Below are positions 9,265-16,374 of a stretch of DNA of 64,000 bases, one piece after another. The position numbers were made by a program, and so were the translations under genes. Below the pieces are notes generated by a model, which saw nothing but the letters and a program-made list of their open reading frames with translations, searched no databases and was not told the origin of the DNA. Origin of the DNA: Croceivirga sp. (lineage in GTDB: Bacteria; Bacteroidota; Bacteroidia; Flavobacteriales; Flavobacteriaceae); assembly GCA_028281025.1 (NCBI GenBank), contig JANQKR010000023.1, positions 1 to 64,000 on the forward strand, read 5' to 3'. Position 1 is the first letter of the stretch; every line of letters begins with the position of its first letter.

Positions 9265-9738
9265 GTGATGAAAGTATCCCAATCCTTACCAAGACCGGAT
9301 AACTGGCAAGATTTTGAAAAACTCTGTAAAAAACTATGGGGTGAAATATGGAATTGCCCAGAAATAATGCAAAATGGACGTTCCGGGCAAAATCAAACGG
9401 GCATAGATATATACGGAATACCAATTGGTGAGGATTCTTATTATGGTATTCAATGTAAAGGCAAAGATGAATATACGGCAAAGCAACTGACCGAAAATGA
9501 AATCCTATGGGAAATTGAACAAGCCAAAAAGTTTGAGCCCAAATTGAAGAAAATGTATTTCGCAACGACTGCTGTGAGAGATGTTGGTGTACAGGCAATT
9601 GTAAGAAAGGTGAATATCGAGCATATCAAAAAAGGGCTTTTTGAAATACACCTCTATGCTTGGGAAGATATTGTCGATTTGATCTTTGAAAATAAGTCCA
9701 CGTATGATTACTATCTGAACAGTAATGCTTTTACGTAA
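9265..9738 (+). CDS. Mrr-like PD-(D/E)XK nuclease-fold protein
   Basis: The 157-residue product starts at GTG 9265 or ATG 9268, two bases after the toxin stop. The stretch NGRSGQNQTGIDIYG followed by SYYGIQCKGKDEY (about 36-70) matches the Mrr/type IV restriction nuclease fold. It supplies the D (TGIDIYG) and the Q-C-K of the catalytic core. Family members are often N-terminal domains of larger defence proteins, but here the domain stands alone. Tight packing behind AbiE and before another unknown gene suggests a shared defence role. Target and activity are inferred. Confidence 0.65.
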   Translation: MMKVSQSLPRPDNWQDFEKLCKKLWGEIWNCPEIMQNGRSGQNQTGIDIYGIPIGEDSYYGIQCKGKDEYTAKQLTENEILWEIEQAKKFEPKLKKMYFATTAVRDVGVQAIVRKVNIEHIKKGLFEIHLYAWEDIVDLIFENKSTYDYYLNSNAFT

Positions 9739-9767
9739 AAGTTTCTTTTTTAAATGGTGAGACCGCA

Positions 9768-10421
9768 ATGACGGTTAGACCTAAATTCTTGAAAAAGAAA
9801 TATGTTTCTAAATCAAACTATGAAAAATTACAGAAACAAGCCAAAGAAATGGCACCGGATTGGATTCAAAAAATGGTAGATAAACAGTGGATTACACCTG
9901 AACTATTTGATACGAGTTTCCCATACACACCCAAACAAACAGAGTTCAATCGAAGCTTGTTCAATAGTTCAGTTTTAATAACCAATAATGGGATTGAGCC
10001 CCTTGAACACTGGAAAGTGGTCTTGGCATTACCGGATGAAATAGTAGAGGCCACAAGCAAAAACTTTGAAAAGAAAGGGCATTATGGCATCATTTCCAAT
10101 ATAGAAAACCAGTATTTCAATACTTATATGGATACGGAAAAAAAAGTAATCGAGATAGAACCCCAAAAAAAGATATTGGTGGGTGATGATACATTTAGCT
10201 CTGAATCAATATTCTTAAAACCGCTTCCAAAAGATACGACAATAGAAATTCCATGGAAATTAGTATCCAAAAATTTTAAGCATAAAGGTCTTTTAACCGT
10301 TCATATAAAACCGGAAATCCAAATTAAAAGAGTGCCTGTGGATGATGATTCTCCTCTTTTAAAGGATGAACAACAAAAAGAACAAATTCAAGATTACCTA
10401 GAGTCCATGGACGATGAATAA
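9768..10421 (+). CDS. Hypothetical protein, partner of the Mrr-like nuclease
   Basis: The 217-residue protein is not recognised. It starts with a basic segment (MTVRPKFLKKKYVSKSNYEKL). The middle is beta-rich (SSVLITNNGIEPLEHWKVVLALPDEI), reminiscent of an immunoglobulin-like or NEW3-type fold. The C-terminus is acidic (LLKDEQQKEQIQDYLESMDDE). There is no signal peptide, membrane span or obvious catalytic motif. It begins 29 bases after the nuclease gene and is probably on the same transcript. It may be a sensor or scaffold for the nuclease; this is a guess from position only. Confidence 0.6.
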   Translation: MTVRPKFLKKKYVSKSNYEKLQKQAKEMAPDWIQKMVDKQWITPELFDTSFPYTPKQTEFNRSLFNSSVLITNNGIEPLEHWKVVLALPDEIVEATSKNFEKKGHYGIISNIENQYFNTYMDTEKKVIEIEPQKKILVGDDTFSSESIFLKPLPKDTTIEIPWKLVSKNFKHKGLLTVHIKPEIQIKRVPVDDDSPLLKDEQQKEQIQDYLESMDDE

Positions 10422-10934
10422 GTAACGTGCTTCAGACACTCATAGAGTTTTATAATCGGAAGGTCGTCCACCCGGTTTTCTTGACGGAAGCCTTGGCAAA
10501 GGCAACCTGGGCCTTTGCTCACTATCCCTAAAAACCAAGTGCCCGTCCCAGACATTTTAAGGGGTTTATAATGGATAAAGCCCTGGTCGTTTTTCGGGGC
10601 ATCGAAAAACGGGCATGTGCCAACCAATTCCAATCAGCACAGCTCCACCTGCGCTCGCTCAACTTCCCGTACGCTCCCTTGTGGGGCAGTGTGAAGGAAT
10701 TGCTAACCACATTATGGAACTTGTCAAGACCAAGCAGGTTTTGGAAAAAAATAAGGTTTCCACGGCCTTGTTTTTAGCCCTTCGGTAAAAACCACGTTGC
10801 GGACCCTCCCGATTTTGTTCCAAAAGTCTTGACAAAACCCACTTTATCCATTGGTGCCGTGCACGTAGGAAATCAAACAAACACCCCTTAAAATGCAATC
10901 AAAAGGGAAATTATTAATCTTTTAAATTTTAATC
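10422..10934. other. Gene-free stretch with nested inverted repeats (possible structured RNA or MITE)
   Basis: No convincing gene lies in these 513 bases. The stretch holds several exact inverted repeats in nested order: CATTTTAAGGGG 10553-10564 with its complement 10884-10895; AATGGATAAAG 10570-10580 with 10842-10852; TTGTCAAGAC 10721-10730 with 10826-10835; TTTTGGAA 10739-10746 with 10818-10825. Local hairpins are CGTTTTTCG 10588-10596 with 10603-10611, and CAATTCC 10625-10631 with 10696-10702. A further GCAAAGG/CCTTTGC hairpin sits at 10496-10518. The outermost pair behaves like terminal repeats of a 343-base element. A 68-codon open frame inside (10571-10777) has no protein-like character. 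Confidence 0.5.
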
Positions 10935-11279
10935 ATGAGCAGTATCAAGAACTATGTACAGTTAATCGGGAACGTTGGACAGGAACCGACCGTTACCAAT
11001 TTGGAAAGCGGGAAGAAAGTGGCACGCCTATCCTTGGCGACCAACGAAAACTACAAGGACGGTAAGGGCGAAAAACGGACGGATACCAATTGGCATACCG
11101 TTGTGGCTTGGGGCAAGGTTGCCGACATCATCGAAAAGTTTGTGGACAGGGGCAGGGAAATCGGTATCACGGGCAAACTGAAAACACGGAGCTACACCAC
11201 AGACGACGGCAACCAACGCCATGTGACCGAAGTGGTGGCTAATGAAGTCCTATTGTTGAACGGAAATCCCAACAAGTAA
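10935..11279 (+). CDS. ssb: Single-stranded DNA-binding protein, short element-type
   Basis: The 114-residue product has a typical OB-fold SSB sequence: YVQLIGNVGQEPTV, ARLSLATNENY, TNWHTVVAWGKVADIIEKFVDRGREIGITGKL, and a final VTEVVANEVLLL strand. It lacks the Gly/Pro-rich linker and the acidic tip (usually DDDLPF-like) by which chromosomal SSB recruits partner proteins. Short forms like this are common on conjugative and mobilizable elements. The neighbours (radC-like, BfmA, integrase) support that origin. A structured non-coding stretch lies just upstream. Confidence 0.92.
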   Translation: MSSIKNYVQLIGNVGQEPTVTNLESGKKVARLSLATNENYKDGKGEKRTDTNWHTVVAWGKVADIIEKFVDRGREIGITGKLKTRSYTTDDGNQRHVTEVVANEVLLLNGNPNK

Positions 11280-11286
11280 GCACCCA

Positions 11287-11304
11287 TCCCGATAGTTATC
11301 GGGA
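11287..11304. repeat. Perfect hairpin after ssb
   Basis: TCCCGATA and TATCGGGA form an 8-base perfect stem with a 2-base spacer, eight bases after the ssb stop. It has no T-run of its own. It directly precedes the terminator at 11306-11344. Confidence 0.5.
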
Positions 11305-11305
11305 G

Positions 11306-11344
11306 AAAGAGGGCGTACACTAACCACAGTCTTGCCCTCTTTTT
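11306..11344 (+). terminator. Rho-independent terminator between ssb and radC-like gene
   Basis: AAAGAGGGC pairs perfectly with GCCCTCTTT across a 19-base loop and is followed by further T residues. Confidence 0.65.
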
Positions 11345-11371
11345 CATTATCAATTTCAAAAGAAAGAAACA

Positions 11372-11821
11372 ATGAACGATAAAGTTAGCGAAATCAAGAT
11401 AAGTTATTGCGAAAAACTCGGTGTGATAGATTCCGAGCCCCTAAAAGGTTCCGAGCAGGTCGCTAAACTACTCTACCAAAATTGGGACAAGGACACCATC
11501 GGGCTGCAGGAAACCTTTAAGGTGCTGCTGCTGAACAATTCCAACAAGGTCAAGGGAACCTATCAGGTCTCCACGGGGGGACTTACTGGAACCATGGTCG
11601 ATGTACGCCTGCTCTTTGCCGTGGCACTCAAAACGGTGTCCGCAGGATTGATATTGGCGCACAACCACCCCTCGGGCAGCCAAAGACCCAGCGGGTCGGA
11701 TCAACGGTTGACCGAAAAGATAAAAAAAGCGGGGGAACTGTTCGACATCAAGGTACTCGACCATTTGATCATCATGCCAGATGGGAAGTATTTCAGTTTT
11801 TCGGACAACGGATTGCTATAA
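11372..11821 (+). CDS. radC: RadC-like JAB domain protein
   Basis: The 149-residue protein has the JAB/MPN+ metal signature: HNHPSGSQRPSGSDQRLTEKI (about 95-115), that is H-x-H...S...D, followed by IKVLDHLIIMPDGKYFSFSDNGLL, the standard RadC C-terminus. It is shorter than chromosomal RadC, which carries an N-terminal helix-hairpin-helix region. This short form is typical of Bacteroidota mobile elements. Its biochemical role is unsettled; despite the name, a repair role is doubtful. Confidence 0.88.
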   Translation: MNDKVSEIKISYCEKLGVIDSEPLKGSEQVAKLLYQNWDKDTIGLQETFKVLLLNNSNKVKGTYQVSTGGLTGTMVDVRLLFAVALKTVSAGLILAHNHPSGSQRPSGSDQRLTEKIKKAGELFDIKVLDHLIIMPDGKYFSFSDNGLL

Positions 11822-11833
11822 AGGGGAAGTGCT

Positions 11834-12031
11834 ATGATACAATTGAACTACAACAATTTGGACGGGGAGACCCAATCGTACCTACATTCCCTTTCCAAAA
11901 AAGATGTCGAAAGACGTTTTGGGGTACAACTTTGGGCACATGCCGTAAAGTACGGGTTGGACCATGAAAAACTCTTGGAAGAGGAAACCATACGAAACCT
12001 GTACAATTATAAATATGTTTTCAACATTTGA
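11834..12031 (+). CDS. Small hypothetical protein of the mobile element
   Basis: The 65-residue product (MIQLNYNNLDGETQSYLHSL...) begins 12 bases after the radC-like stop and is followed directly by a terminator. It is probably helical and charged (KKDVERRFGVQLWAHAVKYGLDHEKLLEEE), without signal or membrane segment. It is likely co-transcribed with the radC-like gene. I do not recognise a family. Confidence 0.55.
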   Translation: MIQLNYNNLDGETQSYLHSLSKKDVERRFGVQLWAHAVKYGLDHEKLLEEETIRNLYNYKYVFNI

Positions 12032-12048
12032 AACACCAAAAACTAGCA

Positions 12049-12078
12049 AAAAAGTCCATCCATTATGATGGGCTTTTT
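12049..12078 (+). terminator. Rho-independent terminator after the radC-like operon
   Basis: AAAAAGTCCATC pairs with GATGGGCTTTTT (one G-T wobble) around a short loop, with the T-run completing the signal. It is 18 bases after the small gene's stop. Confidence 0.75.
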
Positions 12079-12214
12079 CTATGCCCGACACATTGAAAAA
12101 TGTATCTTTAGAACGTTCAGGGACACTATTTTTTTGGTCATTTCCAGTCCCGATCAAAACGTGGTTTGACTTTCCTTAAATGACCATTTTCGTAGAAAAG
12201 CAACATAAGGCCAT

Positions 12215-12306
12215 CTGATTTTCCAAATCAGGGGGCTCGAATTTTTGTCACGCCCCAGCGTGACGAAAAGGAAGAGCAAGAGGGTACCGTGCTGGCGCAC
12301 CGGTAC
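12215..12306 (+). other. Triple-hairpin region, candidate origin of transfer
   Basis: The gap 12032-12433 holds no gene after its terminator but carries three consecutive inverted repeats. They are CTGATTT-N3-AAATCAG (12215-12231), GTCACGC-N4-GCGTGAC (12247-12264, perfect) and GGTACCGTGC/GCACCGGTAC with one bulge (12283-12306). They lie about 130-220 bases upstream of the BfmA mobilization gene. That is where Bacteroidota mobilizable elements carry oriT. A nick site cannot be defined from sequence alone. Confidence 0.4.
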
Positions 12307-12433
12307 GTTATCCATTTTCTGCGAAAAGCCCCTGTTTACAAGAGGTTTGGGAGATGTGGTAAAATATGGAAAATGTGGTTTTTTACTAAAAAAACTGTTG
12401 AGCCCAGTGAAACCGTTGAATTTTTACTAAAAA

Positions 12434-13015
12434 ATGGATAAAGGATACGAAAAGGAGCGATTTGTAACCTTCAAGATAAAGGAGTCGGTCGCAAATAGGT
12501 TCAGGAAGTACTCGAAAGAGATTTGCAGGTCACAATCCATGGCCTTACTGTCCATGATGGATTTTTTTGAGATTCACCAGATCTCTCCATTGGATTCCAT
12601 AGATGGGAGCCTGGGTGCCATTGAGATACGGATCAAGCGGAGGATAGGCAATGCCATTGCGATCATCAAGGACATCGAGAAGAGCCAGACCCTACCGACC
12701 GTTGCTATGTTACAGTCGCTGTTTGAGCAGCAGTTTGAACAGGAAAACGGTGATGGGGACCTTGAGGATGACCTTGAGTTCATCGAAAAGAAGTTTGAGC
12801 ACGACGATAAGACCGAGGAATGGATCGAGGAGACCACCGTTCCCAAGATCCGGTATGAAAGACTGGAGGAAAAAATGGAGGCATTGAGGAAAGATTTCAG
12901 CTATGTGCTGGAACAGGTAAGAGTGGTCAAGACCAGTTTTGGGAAGGACTATCTGAAACTGGACCTCACAGCTGAAGAACTGAAAAAATACAAACGAACC
13001 ATCAAAAATCCATAA
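12434..13015 (+). CDS. BfmA/BtgA-family mobilization protein
   Basis: The 193-residue protein starts MDKGYEKERFVTFKIKESVANRFRKYSKEICRSQSMALLSMMDFFE, a ribbon-helix-helix-like start characteristic of BfmA/BtgA mobilization proteins. The family pattern continues with RRIGNAIAIIKDIEKSQTLPTVAMLQSLFE (about 75-104). The C-terminal half is an acidic helical region and a basic end. Such proteins bind oriT beside a MobB-type relaxase. Here no relaxase gene follows: the next gene is a convergent integrase. The element is therefore either a trimmed remnant or relies on a relaxase supplied elsewhere. Confidence 0.8.
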   Translation: MDKGYEKERFVTFKIKESVANRFRKYSKEICRSQSMALLSMMDFFEIHQISPLDSIDGSLGAIEIRIKRRIGNAIAIIKDIEKSQTLPTVAMLQSLFEQQFEQENGDGDLEDDLEFIEKKFEHDDKTEEWIEETTVPKIRYERLEEKMEALRKDFSYVLEQVRVVKTSFGKDYLKLDLTAEELKKYKRTIKNP

Positions 13016-13177
13016 ATCCTATACGCTTATTTGCTATAGTACCTTATTAATTCTGAACGATACCATTGAAATTGGCTAATCTCAACGGTTTGTACTTATG
13101 CTCCCTACGTGTTGGGGAATCATGAAAAATAATGTTAGAAATGAGGGAGTCAAAAGGCGGCAATAAGAATACAGCTT

Positions 13178-14461
13178 CTAAGATGAAGCTGTATTCGTAT
13201 CTTTTGCTCTTGTAGAGCTTAGTTTCATTTTAAGTGTGTTCATATCTTCACTGATTTTTTTATCTAGTACCTTCGCATAAATTTGAGTGGTGGCCAATTT
13301 GGTATGCCCCAATAATTTCGATACAGTTTCAATAGGAACTCCATTCGATAAGGTAACTGTTGTAGCAAATGTATGCCTTGCCATGTGGAAGGTTAGATTC
13401 TTGTTAATACCACATGAATCGGCTATCTCTTTTAGATAACTATTTAACTTCTGATTTGACATACAGGGTATTAACCTTGCACTATTCAGAGTTCGAGGAT
13501 GATCCTGATATTTTTGTATCAATGATTCTGCTTTGGGCAATAACGGAATTTTAATAGGAGTTTTCGTTTTTTGTCTTTTGGTGACCATCCAACAACTGCC
13601 ATCTATACCCAATACAATATTATCTTGCGTTAGTCCAGTTATATCTACATATGACAGTCCAGTGTAGCAACTAAATATGAACACATCTCTTACCGCTATT
13701 AATCTTTCAATGGTAAAATGAAAGTCCTCGATACTTTTGAGTTCAGTACTGGTAAGAAATTCTCTTTCTTTCTTTTCATATTTCAATTTGAATTTCACAA
13801 AAGGATTACGTTCAATCCATTCCATCTGATAAGCCAATGAAACCATTTTTTTCAAACGTTGAATATGCTTCATCGCAACATTATTGCTAATCTCACCTTG
13901 GGATGGCCTCGATTTATAATTTCTAAGAAAGCTCTCAAACCCTAAAATAAATTCATGGTTCAGATCTTGAAGAAACATATTGGTTTTCCTGTATTTTGAC
14001 ATAGTGTACACAAGTACATATTTTTGAGTGGTGTTGAACTTACCAATGGTGCCAGCGGTTAATTTATGGGACATTGTTTCATTGTGATAGTCAAAAATAT
14101 CTTTAAGAGTATATTTCCTTTTGTCCTCACCTAAATACCTCGCCTTGATAAGTTCAGCGGTCAGTACCTGGTCTTCTCTTTTTAAATCATTGTAGCATTG
14201 AAAAATATCAGATTTTACTTCATCCAAATATAGATTCAGTGTCCTTGAAGCTTCTCCATTACCCTTGGCTTTCTGACGTTTTGCATCCCAGGAACCGATA
14301 TCAACTCTTTGCTTTAGGCTAATATTTACTCGTTTTCCATTAACCGTGATTCTGGCATAAATTTTTGCTTGATTGTTTTTGGCACGGGCCGCATAGGTCC
14401 AAAATAAGACTGAAAATGTTAAAGAAGTACGCATAGTTGTCGTCTTTAAATTGTTAAACAT
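13178..14461 (-). CDS. Tyrosine-type site-specific integrase (phage_int_SAM_5 type)
   Basis: The 427-residue recombinase has an Arm-DNA-binding start and a SAM-like core-binding region (about 105-210). The catalytic half shows the Arg in IAVRDVFIFSCYTGLSYVDITGL (about 260-280), H-x-x-R in FHMARHTFATT (about 365-375), a second His in LLGHTKLATTQIYAKV and its Tyr nucleophile (about 392-405). It is the typical Bacteroidota element integrase. It reads away from tRNA-Asp, 209 bases distant, and converges with bfmA. Together with ssb, radC-like and BfmA genes it marks one end of an integrated element. The true start may lie a few codons in (second Met, MRTSLTF). Confidence 0.93.
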   Translation of the reverse strand: MFNNLKTTTMRTSLTFSVLFWTYAARAKNNQAKIYARITVNGKRVNISLKQRVDIGSWDAKRQKAKGNGEASRTLNLYLDEVKSDIFQCYNDLKREDQVLTAELIKARYLGEDKRKYTLKDIFDYHNETMSHKLTAGTIGKFNTTQKYVLVYTMSKYRKTNMFLQDLNHEFILGFESFLRNYKSRPSQGEISNNVAMKHIQRLKKMVSLAYQMEWIERNPFVKFKLKYEKKEREFLTSTELKSIEDFHFTIERLIAVRDVFIFSCYTGLSYVDITGLTQDNIVLGIDGSCWMVTKRQKTKTPIKIPLLPKAESLIQKYQDHPRTLNSARLIPCMSNQKLNSYLKEIADSCGINKNLTFHMARHTFATTVTLSNGVPIETVSKLLGHTKLATTQIYAKVLDKKISEDMNTLKMKLSSTRAKDTNTASS

Positions 14462-14515
14462 TTAGTACGAAAGTCAAATCAACTATACATCGGGTATTAC
14501 CTCAAAAATAGGGGT

Positions 14516-14559
14516 AAATCGTCAACATGTTGACAGTTTGGAAAAACTGTTGACGATTT
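14516..14559. promoter_or_regulatory. Nested palindromes upstream of the integrase gene
   Basis: AAATCGTCAACA (14516-14527) is repeated in inverted form at 14548-14559. Within it lie a 14-base perfect palindrome GTCAACATGTTGAC (14521-14534) and an ACAGTTT/AAACTGT pair (14533-14550). The block is 55 bases upstream of the integrase start. It could be an operator for the integrase promoter or the integrase's own arm/core site; the sequence cannot distinguish these. Confidence 0.45.
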
Positions 14560-14612
14560 GTGAACTTTTAAAACCAAATCATATCAAACTATATGAAGGT
14601 TCTATAAATTAC

Positions 14613-14646
14613 AAAACCCTGTTAATCATATAATTAACAGGGTTTT
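14613..14646 (-). terminator. Terminator downstream of tRNA-Asp
   Basis: A 14-base perfect stem AAAACCCTGTTAAT/ATTAACAGGGTTTT with a 6-base loop lies 25 bases past the tRNA 3' end on the minus strand. Its T-run is formed by the stem itself, so it may work in both directions. Confidence 0.8.
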
Positions 14647-14670
14647 GATTTAAATTGAATCTCTTATAAG

Positions 14671-14744
14671 CGGTCTGGACGGGACTCGAACCCGCGACCC
14701 CCTGCGTGACAGGCAGGTATTCTAACCAACTGAACTACCAGACC
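14671..14744 (-). tRNA. tRNA-Asp (GTC)
   Basis: The 74-base minus-strand sequence folds as a cloverleaf. The acceptor GGTCTGG pairs with CCAGACC and a G discriminator. The D-arm contains AGTTCAGTTGGTTAGAAT. The anticodon stem-loop is CCTGC-CTGTCAC-GCAGG with anticodon GTC, and the T-arm contains GGTTCGAGTCC. CCA is not encoded. The integrase gene lies just beyond its 3' side. I saw no second copy of the tRNA 3' end near the far edge of the accessory island. Confidence 0.96.
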
Positions 14745-14864
14745 AAGAATTTTATCTTTAAGAAGACTCCTGCAACAGCGGGATTCAAATCTTGTTACCG
14801 TGCTTTTACTAAAGCGAGGGCAAATATACCTACATCTTTCGGTTTGGACAAAACTTTTTTCCCT

Positions 14865-15794
14865 TCACACAAATTTTTGTCGTTCCACCAAAAAAGTATT
14901 CAAAACCGTGGAGAAATTGGAACGGATATCTACCCCAACATATCGGATCTTATACTGCATGCACTTTAGTTTTAGGGCCTGCACATAGTCCTCTATTCCT
15001 TTTCTGTAGCCCTCCCGAATGTTTTCGGCATGCAGATCAATATGTTGCCCGGTTTCCACATCAATAAAACGTCTGGGGGAATTGTCAAAATCAAATTGTT
15101 GTTCCAGTTCCTTATCCAACAAATGGAAGAGCACGATTTCATGCTTGTTATACTTTAAATGGCGCAGGGCTTCAAAAAGTTTTTCTTCCTCAACTTCTGT
15201 CTGAAACATATCCGAGAAAACAAAAATCAAGCTCCTGCGATGTATCTTTTCCGCAATATGATGTAGAAATTGGTAGGTCCTGGTCCGTTTTTCGTCCGTT
15301 TTTTCCCGGACCAATCGATTGAGCTGGGACAACAACATCTGAAAATGGCGCTCGCTACTTTTTTCGGGGGCATAAAAACTATAGGTATCGGCATAAACGC
15401 TCAAACCCACGGCATCCCGTTGTTTTTTCAATAGGTTCATCAGGGCCGCAATGGCCAATACCCCAAAACCAATTTTGTTCAAATTGCCGAGTTTAAGGTT
15501 CCTTACTTCCGGATAGTACATCGAAGCGGAATTGTCCAGAATCATATGGCAACGGAGATTGGTTTCTTCTTCGTAGCGTTTGGTGTAGAGCTTATCGGTA
15601 CGGGCAAAGAGTTTCCAATCAATATGTTTGGTGCTTTCCCCCGTATTGTAGATTTTATGTTCCGCAAATTCCGCGGAAAAGCCATGGAACGGACTTTTAT
15701 GGATACCGCTTATAAAGCCTTCCACTACCTGACCGGCAAGAAGTTCCAGGTTTTGGAACAGTTGTGCATTTTGAAGTTCCGACTTTACATCCAT
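14865..15794 (-). CDS. DUF58 domain-containing protein
   Basis: The 309-residue cytoplasmic protein belongs to DUF58, related to von Willebrand factor A folds. It shows the family core FAEHKIYNTGESTKHIDWKLFARTDKLYTKRYEEETN (about 44-80), then a MIDAS-like DNSAS (about 87-91). In other Bacteroidota this gene usually sits near a MoxR ATPase and Bat genes. Here it stands alone between tRNA-Asp and thioredoxin. The function is unknown; a metal-dependent adhesion-like or chaperone role is only inferred from fold. Confidence 0.85.
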   Translation of the reverse strand: MDVKSELQNAQLFQNLELLAGQVVEGFISGIHKSPFHGFSAEFAEHKIYNTGESTKHIDWKLFARTDKLYTKRYEEETNLRCHMILDNSASMYYPEVRNLKLGNLNKIGFGVLAIAALMNLLKKQRDAVGLSVYADTYSFYAPEKSSERHFQMLLSQLNRLVREKTDEKRTRTYQFLHHIAEKIHRRSLIFVFSDMFQTEVEEEKLFEALRHLKYNKHEIVLFHLLDKELEQQFDFDNSPRRFIDVETGQHIDLHAENIREGYRKGIEDYVQALKLKCMQYKIRYVGVDIRSNFSTVLNTFLVERQKFV

Positions 15795-15806
15795 GGGAAT
15801 CTAAGA

Positions 15807-15839
15807 TAAAAAAAAGGCCTGGCAATCACCAGACCTTTT
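15807..15839 (-). terminator. Terminator after trxA
   Basis: On the minus strand the hairpin AAAAGGTCTGG/CCAGGCCTTTT has a short loop and runs into a long T-tract (from 15815 down). It lies 20 bases after the thioredoxin stop. Confidence 0.85.
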
Positions 15840-15859
15840 CTAAATCGTATTGCTATAAC

Positions 15860-16180
15860 TTAATTCAATGCCCCATCAATGGCATCCGTGTACGCTTTTT
15901 TGGGAGACACTCCAACTTGACGGCTTACAATCTCACCACCTTTAAAAACCAATACGGTGGGGATGTTCCGTACACCATATTTGGCGGCAAACTGCTGGTT
16001 GGCATCTACATCCACTTTACCTACAACGGCCTTACCATCATATTCCTGGCTTACTTCTTCAATGATCGGGCCTACCATGCGACAAGGACCGCACCATGCT
16101 GCCCAAAAATCCACCATTACAGGCTTATCGCTTTTTAAAACTACTTCATCAAAAGTTGCATCTGTTATTTCTAGTGCCAT
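15860..16180 (-). CDS. trxA: Thioredoxin
   Basis: The 106-residue product starts MALEITDATFDEVVL. It carries the redox-active WCGPC motif (about 31-35) and the cis-Pro region NIPTVLVFKGG (about 73-83). It reduces disulfides in cytoplasmic proteins and supplies electrons to ribonucleotide reductase and related enzymes. An in-frame ATG at 16204 would add eight residues not typical of the family, so I chose 16180. It has its own terminator. Confidence 0.94.
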   Translation of the reverse strand: MALEITDATFDEVVLKSDKPVMVDFWAAWCGPCRMVGPIIEEVSQEYDGKAVVGKVDVDANQQFAAKYGVRNIPTVLVFKGGEIVSRQVGVSPKKAYTDAIDGALN

Positions 16181-16374
16181 TTGTTCAAAATTTATTGTTC
16201 GCAAAGTTAGACAAATATCTTTCGCTTTCCTTACACCCCCTACATTTCTTTTGTCTATACAACTATTTCCTCATTCTATAGTTTGGCCGTTGATTAGTAG
16301 GGATATATGTCAGTGGAATGTGTTCACACTTCTACAAGCAATTGATTTATTCCTACGTACAACCATTAAAGGGT

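Noticed and set aside
10571-10777. 68-codon plus-strand frame in the ssb upstream region
   Set aside because: It lies inside the nested inverted repeats, and its composition looks like translated non-coding sequence.
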